Assembly: GCF_000786695.1 (NCBI RefSeq)
Contig: NZ_CP009962.1
Coordinates: forward strand, 2,666,001 to 2,730,000
DNA: 64,000 nucleotides
Source: Collimonas arenae
GTDB lineage: Bacteria > Pseudomonadota > Gammaproteobacteria > Burkholderiales > Burkholderiaceae_D
Direction of reading: 5' to 3'
Shown here: in pieces, positions 1-9,942 of the stretch
How the letters are laid out: the number at the start of each line of letters is the position of its first letter
How positions within the stretch are numbered: the first letter of the stretch is position 1
The notes under the pieces: model-generated
The model's input: the letters and a program-made list of their open reading frames with translations, nothing else
Told to the model about the DNA's origin: nothing
Database searches by the model: none
Position numbers and translations under genes: made by a program

Positions 1-134
1 ACCAGGCCGAATACCCAGGCCACTGCGCCCTGCGGTGTGCGCGTATGCATCAGTGCATGGATCGCGGCGATTATGCCGGCAGCGTGCAGCAGCAGAACGA
101 CGACGGAAATCAGGGCAAACGGCAAATGCGGCAT
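1..134 (-). CDS. cls: Cardiolipin synthase, N-terminal fragment (runs off window)
   Basis: Only the first 44 codons are present; the gene continues left of base 1. It opens with MPHLPFALISVVVLLLHAAG, a hydrophobic first segment, followed by IIAAIHALMHTRTPQGAVAW. The second stretch matches the conserved start of bacterial cardiolipin synthases (phospholipase D superfamily), in which a membrane-anchored enzyme condenses two phosphatidylglycerols into cardiolipin at the inner membrane. The catalytic HKD motifs lie outside the window, so the call rests on the N-terminus alone. The ATG at 134 is the only sensible start. The next gene upstream (LysE type) is on the same strand. Confidence 0.7.
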   Translation of the reverse strand, partial: MPHLPFALISVVVLLLHAAGIIAAIHALMHTRTPQGAVAWVFGL

Positions 135-198
135 TCAGACAACTCCAAATCTCTTGGGTGACTTGCATATTAGCCAATAATCGACGCCGGCGGCTTCC

Positions 199-831
199 TT
201 ATTTTTTTGCTTGCAACGCAATCCGCACTGCCAGTCCTGCCAATACGGTACCCATCAGCCAGCGCTGGATCAACAGCCAGCTCGGCCGCGTGCCAAGAAA
301 GCCGGCAATACTGCCGGCCGCCAGCGTGACCATCGAATTGACGGTGATGCTGATCAAAATCTGGACTACGCCCAGCTGCAGCGACTGTACCAGGACGCTA
401 GCGCCGTGCGGATCGATAAATTGCGGCATGAGCGCCAGATACATCAAGGCGACCTTGGGATTGAGCAGATTGGTGAACAGGCCCATGAAGAACAGTTTGC
501 GATTGCTGTCTTGCGGCAGGTCGCGCACCGCGAAAGGCGAACGGCCGCCCGGTTTTATCGCTTGCCATGCCAGGTAAAGAAGATAGGCTGCACCGCCAAA
601 ACGCAATATGTCGTAGGCCAGCGGCACTGCGAACAGCAATGCGGTAATGCCGAATGCCGCGCACAACATATAGAACAAGAATCCGGCAGCGACGCCGGCC
701 AGCGAAATGAAGCCGGCCTTGGGACCCTGGCAGATCGAACGCGAAATCAGGTAGATCATGTTCGGGCCGGGCGTCAACACCATACCGAAGGCGACCAGCG
801 CAAAACCCAGCAGTAAATTAATATTCGACAT
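199..831 (-). CDS. LysE/RhtB-family amino-acid exporter
   Basis: A 210-residue inner-membrane protein with about six hydrophobic segments. The N-terminal stretch FALVAFGMVLTPGPNMIYLI carries the TPGPN signature of the LysE/RhtB translocator family, which exports amino acids such as lysine, threonine or homoserine lactone. The reading frame stays open upstream to 918, but the family starts at MSNINLLLGF, so the ATG at 831 is preferred. No strong ribosome-binding site is visible there. The substrate cannot be told from sequence. It reads towards cls with a 64-bp gap, so the two may be co-transcribed. Confidence 0.85.
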   Translation of the reverse strand: MSNINLLLGFALVAFGMVLTPGPNMIYLISRSICQGPKAGFISLAGVAAGFLFYMLCAAFGITALLFAVPLAYDILRFGGAAYLLYLAWQAIKPGGRSPFAVRDLPQDSNRKLFFMGLFTNLLNPKVALMYLALMPQFIDPHGASVLVQSLQLGVVQILISITVNSMVTLAAGSIAGFLGTRPSWLLIQRWLMGTVLAGLAVRIALQAKK

Positions 832-1068
832 AGATGGTTCGCTTAGTTTGTTGAAAACGGTGTGAAACCCGCAACGGGTCAGGCCTCGTATTTTGACGTA
901 AAACGGGCTGTATTGCATAGCGCCATGTTTGACAGTGAGTGCCTTCGCTTTTACTCTTCCAGTTTAATGGACGGACCAATCAATAATTGACCTATGTGCC
1001 TGAACGGCATGTCAATACCTGACTGCCAGCATATTACGGCAGGCTAGGAAAATATAAGGAATCGATAG

Positions 1069-1929
1069 ATGAAACTATTACGAGTAGGTCCCAAGGGGCA
1101 GGAAAAACCAGCCATGCTGGATGCCGACGGCAAGTTGCGTGATTTGTCGGGCATCATCAAAGACATCACGGCAGAGCAGTTGACGCCCGCAGGTTTGGCG
1201 CAATTGCGTAAAGTCGATGCCGCAAGCCTGCCTGAAATTACTTCCCGAGGCCGTATCGGCACGCCGTTCACAAGCCTAGGAAAATTCATGTGCGTCGGCT
1301 TGAACTATAGCGACCATGCCGCTGAATCCGGTTTGGCGGTGCCGGAGGAGCCGGTGCTATTCAACAAATGGACCAGTTGCTTCAGCGGACCGAACGACCC
1401 AATCGTGATGCCGAAGAATTCCGTCAAGACCGACTGGGAAGTCGAGCTCGGCGTGGTCATCGGCAGCAAGGCGCGTTATGTCGAACTGGACCAGGCGCTG
1501 TCGCATGTGGCCGGGTATTGCGTCGTCAATGACGTCTCTGAGCGCGAATACCAGATCGAACGCAGCGGCACGTGGGACAAGGGCAAGGGTTGCGACACCT
1601 TTGGTCCGGTCGGACCTTGGCTGGTCACGGCCGATGAAGTCGGCGATCCGCAAAACCTGTCGATGTGGTTGGAAGTCAACGGCAAGCGCTTCCAGAACGG
1701 CAGCACCAAGACCATGATTTTCAATGTCGCTTTCCTGATCCATTACATCAGCCAGTTCGCTACGCTTTATCCAGGCGACATCATTTCCACCGGTACGCCT
1801 CCCGGCGTCGGCATGGGCCAGAAACCGTCGCTGTACCTCAAGCACGGCGATGTGGTCAGGCTGGGTATCGAAGGCTTGGGCGAGCAGCAGCAGACCGTGC
1901 ATGCGTGGAATGAGAGCTTGCTGGATTAA
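1069..1929 (+). CDS. Fumarylacetoacetate hydrolase family protein
   Basis: 286 residues, the usual size for the FAH / 2-keto-4-pentenoate hydratase superfamily. An N-terminal small domain precedes the catalytic domain that begins GKFMCVGLNYSDHAAESG. The metal-binding acids are visible in TDWEVELGVVIG, and CVVNDVSEREYQIE and DIISTGTPPGVGMG are further family blocks. Members hydrolyse or decarboxylate beta-diketo or 2-keto acids; close relatives are often labelled ureidoglycolate lyase, without proof. The start has a good AAGGA ribosome-binding site. The neighbours give no pathway hint. The family is certain, the substrate unknown. Confidence 0.85.
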   Translation: MKLLRVGPKGQEKPAMLDADGKLRDLSGIIKDITAEQLTPAGLAQLRKVDAASLPEITSRGRIGTPFTSLGKFMCVGLNYSDHAAESGLAVPEEPVLFNKWTSCFSGPNDPIVMPKNSVKTDWEVELGVVIGSKARYVELDQALSHVAGYCVVNDVSEREYQIERSGTWDKGKGCDTFGPVGPWLVTADEVGDPQNLSMWLEVNGKRFQNGSTKTMIFNVAFLIHYISQFATLYPGDIISTGTPPGVGMGQKPSLYLKHGDVVRLGIEGLGEQQQTVHAWNESLLD

Positions 1930-2035
1930 TGTCCCAGGAGATTTACGAAGCCGGGCTCACCCGCAAACTCTCTATGGCGTAATGGCGTAAGATTCGGCAT
2001 TGTTCATCGCTGTAGGGCCGCCAAGGAGAATGCCA

Positions 2036-3400
2036 ATGTCTTTCGATGTAGATCTGTTTGTGATTGGAGCCGGTTCCGGCGGTGTGCGCGCCGCCCGTTT
2101 TTCTGCCGGCTTTGGCGCCCGCGTAGCTGTGGCGGAGAGCCGCTACCTCGGGGGCACTTGCGTCAATGTCGGTTGCGTGCCGAAAAAATTCCTGGTCTAC
2201 GGAGCGCATTTTAGCGACGATTTCGATGTCGCTTCCAGTTTCGGCTGGACTGCCGGCAAGCCGCAATTCGACTGGGCGACCCTGATCGCCAACAAGAATC
2301 GCGAGATCCATCGGCTCAATGAAGTTTATCGGGGCCTGTTGCTCAACAGCGGCGTCGCTCTGCACGAAGGCCATGCCAGATTACTGGATGCGCACACGGT
2401 CGAAATCAACGGCCAGCGCATCAGCGCCGCCAATATCCTGATCGCCACCGGCGGCTGGCCGCAAGTGCCGGAAATTCCTGGCAAAGAGCATGCGATTACC
2501 TCCAACGAAGCTTTTTTTCTCAAGCAGTTGCCGCGCCGCGTTCTGGTGATTGGCGGCGGCTATATCGCCGTTGAATTCGCTTCGATTTTCCATGGCCTCG
2601 GCGCGAAGACTAGCTTGCTGTATCGCGGCGACATGTTTTTGCGCGGCTTCGACCAGGGCGTCCGAGAGCATCTGAATGAAGAATTCCAGAAAAAGGGCGT
2701 CGATCTGCGGTTCAAAGCCGATGTCGCGCGGATCGACAAACAAGCCGATGGCAGTCTGAAGGTAACGCTGAAAGATGAGCGCGTGCTGGAAACCGATTGT
2801 GTGTTCTACGCTACCGGTCGCCGGCCGATGCTGGATAATCTTGGGCTTGAGAACGTCAACGTGGCGCTGGACGACAAAGGGTTTGTCAAGGTTGACGAGC
2901 AATACCGCAGCTCGGAGCCGTCGATCCTGGCCCTCGGCGACGTTATCGGCAAGGTCCAGCTGACGCCGATGGCGCTGGCCGAAGGCATGGCGGTTGCGCG
3001 GCGCTTGTTCCGTCCCGAGGAATATCATCCGGTGGATTACCAATTGATCCCCACCGCGGTGTTCAGCCTGCCGAACATCGGCACGGTTGGCCTGACCGAA
3101 GAAGAGGCGCGTAGCGCTGGCCATACGGTAAAAATATTTCAAGCAAAGTTCCGCCCGATGAAGCTGAGCCTGGGTGACTATCACGAAAAAACCATGATGA
3201 AACTGGTGGTGGACGCCGATAGCGACAAGGTGCTCGGTTGTCACATGGTGGGCCCGGATGCAGGGGAAATCATCCAGGGCATCGCAGTTGCTTTGCGGGC
3301 CGGCGCCACCAAGCGCGTATTTGATGAAACCATCGGCATCCATCCGACCTCTGCGGAAGAATTTGTGACCCTGAGAACGCCGCTGCCGGAAAAGAAGTAG
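2036..3400 (+). CDS. gor: Glutathione-disulfide reductase
   Basis: A 454-residue flavoprotein that reduces oxidised glutathione with NADPH in the cytoplasm. It shows the N-terminal FAD fold ([14 protein letters not shown]), the redox-active disulfide in [13 protein letters not shown] (Cys42 and Cys47), an internal NAD(P)-binding motif ([12 protein letters not shown]), the second FAD block ([10 protein letters not shown]), and the C-terminal catalytic pair in HPTSAEE. AAGGAG at 2023-2028 sits one base before an ATG at 2030 but seven bases before the ATG at 2036, so the latter is chosen. The family length is normal. Gor is preferred over other disulfide reductases because of the VGCVPKK motif and overall similarity. 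Confidence 0.93.
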   Translation: MSFDVDLFVIGAGSGGVRAARFSAGFGARVAVAESRYLGGTCVNVGCVPKKFLVYGAHFSDDFDVASSFGWTAGKPQFDWATLIANKNREIHRLNEVYRGLLLNSGVALHEGHARLLDAHTVEINGQRISAANILIATGGWPQVPEIPGKEHAITSNEAFFLKQLPRRVLVIGGGYIAVEFASIFHGLGAKTSLLYRGDMFLRGFDQGVREHLNEEFQKKGVDLRFKADVARIDKQADGSLKVTLKDERVLETDCVFYATGRRPMLDNLGLENVNVALDDKGFVKVDEQYRSSEPSILALGDVIGKVQLTPMALAEGMAVARRLFRPEEYHPVDYQLIPTAVFSLPNIGTVGLTEEEARSAGHTVKIFQAKFRPMKLSLGDYHEKTMMKLVVDADSDKVLGCHMVGPDAGEIIQGIAVALRAGATKRVFDETIGIHPTSAEEFVTLRTPLPEKK

Positions 3401-3462
3401 AGAAGCCGGCATAGTAGCCGGCCCGTCATCATTAAATTTGACAAAGACTGTGAATCGTATCG

Positions 3463-5139
3463 ATGAATGAAAACGAAAAACCGGAATCAACAACAGAAGA
3501 AGAGCTAACAGGCTTCACTCGCCGCCGTTTTCTCGGCAGCGTGGTGGCAGTCGGCGCCACTTTGGCCTTGTCCGACTGCGCCAGCGACGGTAGCCAGCAA
3601 GTGGCGGACGCCAGCCAGGACAAACTGCTGGATCAGCGACTGCAAGCGGCGGTCCAGCATGTCGTGGTGATCTATGCTGAGAATCGCAGTTTCAATAACC
3701 TGTACGGCAATTTTCCAGGTGTGCAAAGGCCTTTGGCGCAAGCCATGCAAGGGCGCTCGATGCAGCTGGACCGAGACGGCAAGACGCCGCTGGCGCAATT
3801 GCCCAAGATATGGGGTGGCCTGGTGCCGCAGGCGCAGCAAGTGGATGGCCGGCGCTATGCGATTGCCGAAGAACAGATTTCCGGTCTACCGAACGCGCCG
3901 TTCAAACTGAGCGATGCACAGGGGAAGCCCTTGCCGCAGGGCGTGATTACGCGCGATTTGTGGCACAAGTTTTATCAGAACCAGATGCAGATCAATGGTG
4001 GCAAGAACGACCAGTTCGTGGCCTGGGCCGATTCCGGCGGCCTGACCATGGGCCATTATGGCGAAACCGCCAGCAAGCTGCGCCTGTGGAAACTGGCCGA
4101 GCAATACACCTTGTGCGACAATTTTTTCATGTCGGCTTTCGGCGGTTCTTATCTCAATCATATCTTCCTGATTTCCGGCCAGACGCCTTTCTATCCAGAC
4201 GTGCATAACAGTCCGGCGCGGCATAATGTATCCACCGTGGAAGGCGACGATCCGAAGGGCACACGGCTGAAGCTGGATGACAAGAATCCGGCCTCCGCGC
4301 TTGACGGCCCGCCGAAATTCTTGCGCGACCGCGCTATTACGCCGGATGGCTATGCCGTAAACACCATGGCGCCGCCATATCAGCCGAGTTTCGTCAAACC
4401 GGCCAAGGGCGGCGATGCCGCCTATGCCGACGCCAGCGATCCGATGGTGCTGCCGCCGCAGACGTATCCGACGATCGGTGACCGTTTGTCGGAGAAGGGC
4501 GTCAGCTGGAGCTGGTATTCCGGCGCCTGGCAAGCGGCGCTCGACGGCAAGGCCAACGACGATGCCGTGCCGAATTTCCAGTATCACCATCAGCCATTCA
4601 ACTATTTCAAGAGCTTTGCGCCAGGAACCGAGGCGCGCCAGACGCATTTGAAGGACGGCGGTCTGGGTGACGATCCTGCCACCAATAAATTCCTGGCGGA
4701 TGTCGACGCCGGGCGTTTGCCGAAGGTTAGCTTTTATAAGCCGCAGGGTAATCTCAATCTGCACGCCGGCTACGCCGACGTCGAATCCGGCGACCGCCAT
4801 ATTGCCAATGTCATCGCTCATTTGCAGCGCGGACCGCAATGGCAGAACATGGTGGTGATCATCACGCACGATGAAAACGGCGGCTGGTGGGATCACGTGG
4901 CGCCGCCCAAGGGGGACCGATGGGGGCCGGGCTCACGAATTCCTGCGACAATCATTTCACCCTATGCAAAGAAGGGGTTCGTCGACCACACGGTCTATGA
5001 CACAACCTCGATCATGCGCTTCATTACACGCGTGTATGGCTTGCGCAAGCTGGAGGCCCTGGTGGCGCGCGATGTGGTGTTCCTGGAAAATCAGCAGGCG
5101 CCGCTGGGAGATTTGACCAATGCCTTGAATTTGGCCTAG
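3463..5139 (+). CDS. Tat-exported phosphoesterase, acid phosphatase / phospholipase C type
   Basis: 558 residues beginning with a twin-arginine signal (FTRRRFLGSVVAVGATLALS) and a Cys shortly after it, so it is exported folded and perhaps lipid-anchored. The mature part is a PF04185 phosphoesterase: HVVVIYAENRSFNNLYG near the N-terminus, FGGSYLNHIFLISG in the middle, and VIITHDENGGWWDHVAPP with GPGSRIPATIISPYAKKG near the end. The family includes phospholipase C and AcpA-type acid phosphatases. ENRSF plus the THDENGGWWDHV block fits AcpA-like enzymes best. The gene stands alone and is convergent with the next gene. Confidence 0.87.
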   Translation: MNENEKPESTTEEELTGFTRRRFLGSVVAVGATLALSDCASDGSQQVADASQDKLLDQRLQAAVQHVVVIYAENRSFNNLYGNFPGVQRPLAQAMQGRSMQLDRDGKTPLAQLPKIWGGLVPQAQQVDGRRYAIAEEQISGLPNAPFKLSDAQGKPLPQGVITRDLWHKFYQNQMQINGGKNDQFVAWADSGGLTMGHYGETASKLRLWKLAEQYTLCDNFFMSAFGGSYLNHIFLISGQTPFYPDVHNSPARHNVSTVEGDDPKGTRLKLDDKNPASALDGPPKFLRDRAITPDGYAVNTMAPPYQPSFVKPAKGGDAAYADASDPMVLPPQTYPTIGDRLSEKGVSWSWYSGAWQAALDGKANDDAVPNFQYHHQPFNYFKSFAPGTEARQTHLKDGGLGDDPATNKFLADVDAGRLPKVSFYKPQGNLNLHAGYADVESGDRHIANVIAHLQRGPQWQNMVVIITHDENGGWWDHVAPPKGDRWGPGSRIPATIISPYAKKGFVDHTVYDTTSIMRFITRVYGLRKLEALVARDVVFLENQQAPLGDLTNALNLA

Positions 5140-5184
5140 GCGAAATAGTTGCCAGGTTGGAGGCATTTCCTGTCATGAGTCGGT

Positions 5185-5940
5185 TCAAGCCTTGCGCCGG
5201 TATTTCAAGAAGTCATCGAAAATAGGTACGATGGCCAGGCACATCAACGTAGCGGCAAGCGGGGCAGTGGCAATGAAGCCGACATGGTTGAACCCCATCG
5301 CCCCGGTCAGGCCGCCGCAAAAAAACAAAGTCACCAGCGCAACCAGGAGCCGCAGTTTGTCGCGGTCGCCAAGGACGTCAGGCCTGCCATGGTCCGCCTT
5401 GAGTCTGTTCCAATAGACCAGTTTCCCAAGCTCGATGCCGATGTCGGTCACCATGCCGGTAATATGGGTGGTGCGGATCTCTGCTTTCGAAATCTTGGTG
5501 ATGATGGCGTTTTGCAGACCCATGATGTAGCACAGCAGGACGACCGTTATAGGCACGAACAGCCATTTATGGCCTTCCAGGTTGCCACCCAACAGTCCGA
5601 ACAACAGCAGCAAAACAGCTTCCAGCATCAACGGCAGTGCATATTCCGCCTGCAACTCCTGGCGCCGGCCCCAATTGATCAGCAGTGCCGACGTCATCGC
5701 TCCCACCAGGAAAGCCAGCAGGCTAGCCAGCCCGGCCAGCATCAGCCCGAGCGACCCTAGCGCCAGATTGTCCGCCATCGACGAGACGATGCCGGACATG
5801 TGCGAGGTGTACTGCCCAACTGCAAGAAAGCCGCCGGCATTGATCGCGCCTGCAATAAAAGACAGGAAAAACGCCAGATGGCGGTTCGCTTGCTGGCTGC
5901 GATCCTTGCCAGTCAGTTTTCTCAGGTACGGAATAGGCAT
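5185..5940 (-). CDS. YoaK family (DUF1275) membrane protein
   Basis: About 251 residues with roughly six membrane segments. The opening FFLSFIAGAINAGGFLAVGQYTSHMSG is the hallmark of the YoaK/DUF1275 family, whose members are inner-membrane proteins of unknown transport function. The frame stays open to 6084, but the extra residues (ending RRELHY) look non-conserved, so the ATG at 5940 (MPIPYLRKL) is taken. It is convergent with the phosphoesterase gene, with 45 bp between stops and no obvious terminator there. Confidence 0.85.
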   Translation of the reverse strand: MPIPYLRKLTGKDRSQQANRHLAFFLSFIAGAINAGGFLAVGQYTSHMSGIVSSMADNLALGSLGLMLAGLASLLAFLVGAMTSALLINWGRRQELQAEYALPLMLEAVLLLLFGLLGGNLEGHKWLFVPITVVLLCYIMGLQNAIITKISKAEIRTTHITGMVTDIGIELGKLVYWNRLKADHGRPDVLGDRDKLRLLVALVTLFFCGGLTGAMGFNHVGFIATAPLAATLMCLAIVPIFDDFLKYRRKA

Positions 5941-6255
5941 GTAGTGCAATTCTCTACGGGACGACAAGTAGATACTACGCCGTTGCCGGCGGTTCGAACA
6001 GCTTTGAGCGGGGGTGGCGGAAATGATTGAAGAAGGGCGGCGGGATTGGTAGCTTGCATAGCTACAGCCACAGGATTTCTCCATTAGTCATTTCTACAAG
6101 GTAGATATGGATTATGAGATGTGCCTGAGCAGGTGGCTGAAGGTGATTCGCTGATCTGACCGGTGTAATGCAACGTGCTAGAAAATGTTGGATCAAGAAA
6201 ACCAGAAAATGCGCAGGCCGGTGTAGTTGTAGTACACCGGCCTGCGCCTTGATGA
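5941..6255. other. Intergenic region between YoaK gene and TonB receptor
   Basis: About 315 bases without a convincing gene. The right end holds the terminator of the TonB-dependent receptor gene. The stretch from about 6130 onward, including the terminator, is one of two copies of a duplicated block; the other, degraded copy lies at about 9803-9993. The left part is only the upstream region of the YoaK gene and shows no clear promoter. Confidence 0.6.
6211..6247 (-). terminator. Rho-independent terminator of the TonB receptor gene
   Basis: A perfect 15-bp inverted repeat (6211-6225 with 6233-6247) around a 7-base loop. On the minus strand it is followed by a T-rich tract (ATTTTCTGGTTTTC). 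It lies 9 bases past the receptor stop codon. A decayed copy is at 9898-9934. Confidence 0.85.
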
Positions 6256-8940
6256 TTACTTGAACTGATAACGCATGTTCGCGTAAAAATAACGTCCTAC
6301 CAGATCATTGCGGCTTTGCACGAAGTCGTTCACATACGTTGTATTTGCGTAAATGGGCGCTTTGTCAAACATGTTGTTGACGCCAAAATTGAGCGTTATA
6401 TCCTTGCTGACCTTGGCATTCAGATTCAAATCCCACACCGTGAATGACGGAATACGCGCATTGGTGATGGCGGGATCCTGGGTATGGGTCGGATCATCGA
6501 TATTCAACGTGCTGGCTTGCGTCCTGGCGGTCAAGGCAACTTCCATGTCGGCGTATTCATACGCGGTGCGGAAGGAGTTGTTCCACCTAGGATGGTAGAC
6601 AGAGTCAAGTCTGCTTGCAGGCGGCGTATTTGGAGTAACGCTTTGTTTGTAAGTCAGCGTGTAATTGTTGACTTCGCGGAACTTCAGCTTGCCCCAGCCC
6701 GCCAATGGCAATTCATAGGAAAGATCGATATCCAGGCCCTGGATATCTGTCTTGCCGACGTTGATATAGGGAGTCGTCACGCTGTTGATGCGGCCTTTAG
6801 TGAGGCCAGGATATCTTGCTTCCAATGCCGGATTGCGTGGGTCGCGTCCGACCAGTGCGGCATAACCCGGGATGATGTCTTCGTTGTCGACAATGTATTG
6901 CGGGTCCAGCGCCTGGATCGTGTTGCGTTGCTTGATAGCGTACCAGTCTACAGATGCCGACAGGCCCTTCGCTGGCTGCAACACGATACCGAGCGAGTAG
7001 TTGTTGGCTTTTTCCGCTTTCAGATCGGGATTACCCACTGCGTATTGTCTCGGGCTATAGCTGCATGACGCGCCGATATAGCCAAGTGGTTTGCAGCGCG
7101 CAAAGTCCGCGATGCCGTTGGCGTAACCGGCGGTAGTGGAGCCGATCTCGGGCAGTGTTGGCGCCTTGAATGAAGTGGTGGCTGAACCACGTAGCAGTAT
7201 TTCCTTTGTCGGACGCCAGGCCACGGCAATCTTCGGATTGACGGAGTTGCCGAAATCGCTGTAATGGTCGCCGCGCAAGGCCAGTTGCATCTCGACCTGT
7301 TTCATCAACGGTATATTGAACTCGCCATACAGCGAGTAGATCGAGCGGCTGGCATTACTGGCGGTAGCCCCCGCATTGACAATGTTGTTGGCCACGTTGC
7401 GCGGATCTGGGCGATCGTCGATCGACTCATGGCTGGCTTGTGCGCCCCAGGCGAATCCGACTGGCGCGCCATTCAAGGAAAACAACTCCGGCGCTGCCAT
7501 TTTCCAGTCCAGGGTTTCCAGGCGAGAGACTGCTACCCGCTCGGTAGTCGTCAACATGGGATTCACTACGCTGGCGGGATTCCAGTAGGCAAACGGATCA
7601 TAACCGCCGTTACCTAGCAAGCCGCTTTGCAAGGAGGCCGATGAAACATCTTTCAATACCGAGTTGGAGGATGCGTCTTTCAACCGGTTCTGGTTCAGGC
7701 TGAGCGCCGCTTCGCTGTCCCATTGGCCGATGGTGCCGCGCCAGCCGCCTACCAGGCGAATGCTGTCGCTGGTGATCTTGTTGATGGTCGGCGGCGCTTC
7801 GTAGATACTGCGGCCTACACGCAATATGTCACCGGGGGTGAATCCTTGCAAGGAGCCATCTGCGCTCGGTCCCGGTAAATTGGCCAGGCCAGGATTGGTG
7901 GATCCAGCTGTCTTGCCGAGGAAGTTGGGATCAAATCCCGGCAGTGCATACTGCACATTGGTTTCGCTATGGTTGAAACCGGCTTCGGCAAACAGCTCAT
8001 CTTGCCCGCCCAGGCGCTTGGTGTAGATTGCGGAGAGGCCGGCGCGAACGGTCCTGGGTGAAAGCTGGACGCGATTATTGGTGAAACAACGCGTGTCGTG
8101 GGTATCCTTGCTGACTTCGACCGAGCCGCGGCAGCCGGGAATGGCGTAGCCAGGTTCGCCGGTCGAATAATCGGTGATGCTGCCCAGGTAGCGGTCGGTA
8201 CTTCTGTTGTCACTGCCGCCGAAGCGCGAGAAATCGCGGTTGGCGGTGGCGTCGTGTTTGTCGCTCAACAGCGGTTCGCGATGGAATATGTCTGCCGTCA
8301 GCAGCAGGTTCTGCCCGTCTTTGTCGAGATCACCCCAGCCAGCCGTGACGCTGGCGCTGGCGGTGCTGCCGTCGCCCTTTTGATTGCCGCCGACATTGGC
8401 AGTGGCTTCGATGCCTTGATAATTTCTTTTCGTCTTGAAGTTGATCACACCGGCCACTGCGTCGGAGCCATAGATGGCCGAAGCGCCGTCGCGTAGGATT
8501 TCGACAGATTCAATCGCCGCCAGCGGCAGGTTGTTCAAGTCGACAAAGGAGTTTTCCGCACCGTCGGCAAAACCGTAATTCGCCAGGCGACGGCCATTCA
8601 GCAGAATCAAAGTATATTTGGGATCGAGCCCACGCAAGCCAACCGAAGCGGCACCCTGGGCAAACGACGTACTGCTGTTGCCATCCAGTGAGACCGAAAT
8701 GGACGGCAGCTTGCTCAATAATTCAAGGACTGTGCTTGCGCCTGATTTTTCAATCTCGTCCCGTTTGATCACCTCGACGGCGGTCGGACCTTCTTTATTG
8801 ATGCGGGAGATATTGGAGCCGGTAACGGTGATGCGTTCAAGGCTATCTGGCGGGGTGGTGGTTTGATCGGCGCCGAAGGCGAGAGGGATGTTCATGAACC
8901 CGATTGCGGCGACTGCTGATGCTAAAAGCGTCTTCTTCAT
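6256..8940 (-). CDS. TonB-dependent outer-membrane receptor
   Basis: 894 residues. It has a signal peptide (MKKTLLASAVAAIGFMNIPL, cleaved near AFG-A), a TonB-box-like ERITVTGSN, a plug domain (EVIKRDEIEKSGASTVLELL; VGLRGLDPKYTLILLNGRR; VEILRDGASAIYGSDAVAGVINF) and a long beta-barrel ending GRYFYANMRYQFK. It imports a substrate across the outer membrane using TonB energy. The plug resembles receptors for large organic ligands (iron chelates, carbohydrates, peptides) but no ligand can be assigned. A TGGAG site precedes the ATG. No FecIR-type regulator is adjacent. The 3' end and terminator are duplicated near 9.9 kb. Confidence 0.93.
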   Translation of the reverse strand: MKKTLLASAVAAIGFMNIPLAFGADQTTTPPDSLERITVTGSNISRINKEGPTAVEVIKRDEIEKSGASTVLELLSKLPSISVSLDGNSSTSFAQGAASVGLRGLDPKYTLILLNGRRLANYGFADGAENSFVDLNNLPLAAIESVEILRDGASAIYGSDAVAGVINFKTKRNYQGIEATANVGGNQKGDGSTASASVTAGWGDLDKDGQNLLLTADIFHREPLLSDKHDATANRDFSRFGGSDNRSTDRYLGSITDYSTGEPGYAIPGCRGSVEVSKDTHDTRCFTNNRVQLSPRTVRAGLSAIYTKRLGGQDELFAEAGFNHSETNVQYALPGFDPNFLGKTAGSTNPGLANLPGPSADGSLQGFTPGDILRVGRSIYEAPPTINKITSDSIRLVGGWRGTIGQWDSEAALSLNQNRLKDASSNSVLKDVSSASLQSGLLGNGGYDPFAYWNPASVVNPMLTTTERVAVSRLETLDWKMAAPELFSLNGAPVGFAWGAQASHESIDDRPDPRNVANNIVNAGATASNASRSIYSLYGEFNIPLMKQVEMQLALRGDHYSDFGNSVNPKIAVAWRPTKEILLRGSATTSFKAPTLPEIGSTTAGYANGIADFARCKPLGYIGASCSYSPRQYAVGNPDLKAEKANNYSLGIVLQPAKGLSASVDWYAIKQRNTIQALDPQYIVDNEDIIPGYAALVGRDPRNPALEARYPGLTKGRINSVTTPYINVGKTDIQGLDIDLSYELPLAGWGKLKFREVNNYTLTYKQSVTPNTPPASRLDSVYHPRWNNSFRTAYEYADMEVALTARTQASTLNIDDPTHTQDPAITNARIPSFTVWDLNLNAKVSKDITLNFGVNNMFDKAPIYANTTYVNDFVQSRNDLVGRYFYANMRYQFK

Positions 8941-9552
8941 CTATGAGTGCTCCATTTTTATTTATAAGGAAATGATCAATTTCGCTTCATGCTTTTTGCT
9001 ACGGCCAATTCGGTAAATCAGCCGTAAGGCATGTTTTGCAAACCATCATCAAAAGAGACTGTGTATGTCCATTTGATGAGCGAACTCCGCAGACACTTTG
9101 GTCAACTGGAGCATCGCCATTTCATTTTGTATCAATCTGTGAGCAGATGTAATGCGCTTGAAATATTTAACTGTTTTATCTATTTTTTCGTTGTTTTATT
9201 TGCCGTACGCCACTATTTTTTTGGAAAATATGATAAATAAATTTCTTTTTGGAAATAATTGTCAAGTGACTTTACCGTCTATATTGATGACTTATTGAGT
9301 TAAATAAGTAGAAATGGAAGAAAATAAACGATGATGTGTGAAATTATTGATTGGAAAATATTCGTTGTCTCGTGAGCATGAATGTAAAATGGCGGTCTTG
9401 ATATGTTGTTGTCAAATAAATATTATTTATGCCGATTAAATTTGCACTACAACCCTAATAAGTCATGGCTATTGTAAATATGTAGCGAAGGCAGAAGTCG
9501 TTCCAGCGGACGGCATTACTGTTAACCGTCGTCTTGTTTTACATTGGAAAAT
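8941..9552. other. AT-rich intergenic region upstream of the TonB receptor
   Basis: About 600 bases of visibly lower GC than the surroundings, rich in TTT/AAA runs. It must contain the receptor promoter (reading left), but I could not pick out a convincing -35/-10 pair or Fur-type box. The only open frame (9031-9240, plus strand) has no ribosome-binding site and no protein-like features. Confidence 0.5.
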
Positions 9553-9785
9553 ATGGATGTCGAATTGAAACTATTGCTGAATCCAGTCGATGTGAATCGC
9601 TTTCAGCGTCACCCGTTATTAAAAAAGTAAGCGGTCGCTAAACGGGCTTGAAGCAACTGAACAGTACTTATTTCGACGCACTAGATTTATGCATCAAGCA
9701 AAACCACGTCGCTTTGCGCGTGCAGGAAGTAGGGCGGTATTTGATGCGGATCTGCAAAAGTGGCTGTCCGGTAGCCGCAGAGTTA
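9553..9785 (+). pseudogene. Decayed copy of the CYTH-domain gene start
   Basis: The ATG at 9553 opens MDVELKLLLNPVDVNRFQRH, nearly the same as the intact protein starting at 10129 (MEIELKLLLDPSDVNRFRRH), including the short upstream TTGGAAAA.AT context. An in-frame TAA follows at 9628-9630. Beyond it, broken frames still resemble the paralogue, for example STYFDALDLCIKQNHVALRV against TSVYFDTPELHLKQNHTALRV, and a stretch matching its CKSGG region. Similarity stops near 9785. This is a pseudogene left by duplication, not a functional short protein. Confidence 0.85.
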
Positions 9786-9897
9786 TTTCAGACTTGAATT
9801 AAGGGATGTGGCTGAGAAGGCGCTAAAGATGGTCTGCCAATCTGACCGATGTGCTGCAACGTGCTCAAAAAATGTTGGATCAAGAAGACCCGAAAAT

Positions 9898-9934
9898 GCG
9901 CAGGCCGGTGTCGTTGCAGTACACCAGCCTGCGC
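9898..9934 (-). terminator. Degenerate copy of the receptor terminator
   Basis: Same inverted repeat as at 6211-6247 but with several substitutions. The stem arms are still largely complementary. It follows the remnant receptor stop codon at 9943-9945, in the same relative position as in the intact gene. It could still act as a terminator for leftward transcription. Confidence 0.6.
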
Positions 9935-9942
9935 CTTGCTGA

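Noticed and set aside
9031..9240. 69-codon plus-strand ORF in the AT-rich gap upstream of the TonB receptor
   Set aside because: No ribosome-binding site, odd composition and no protein-like pattern; the low GC itself explains neither a gene nor its absence, and it overlaps the likely receptor promoter.
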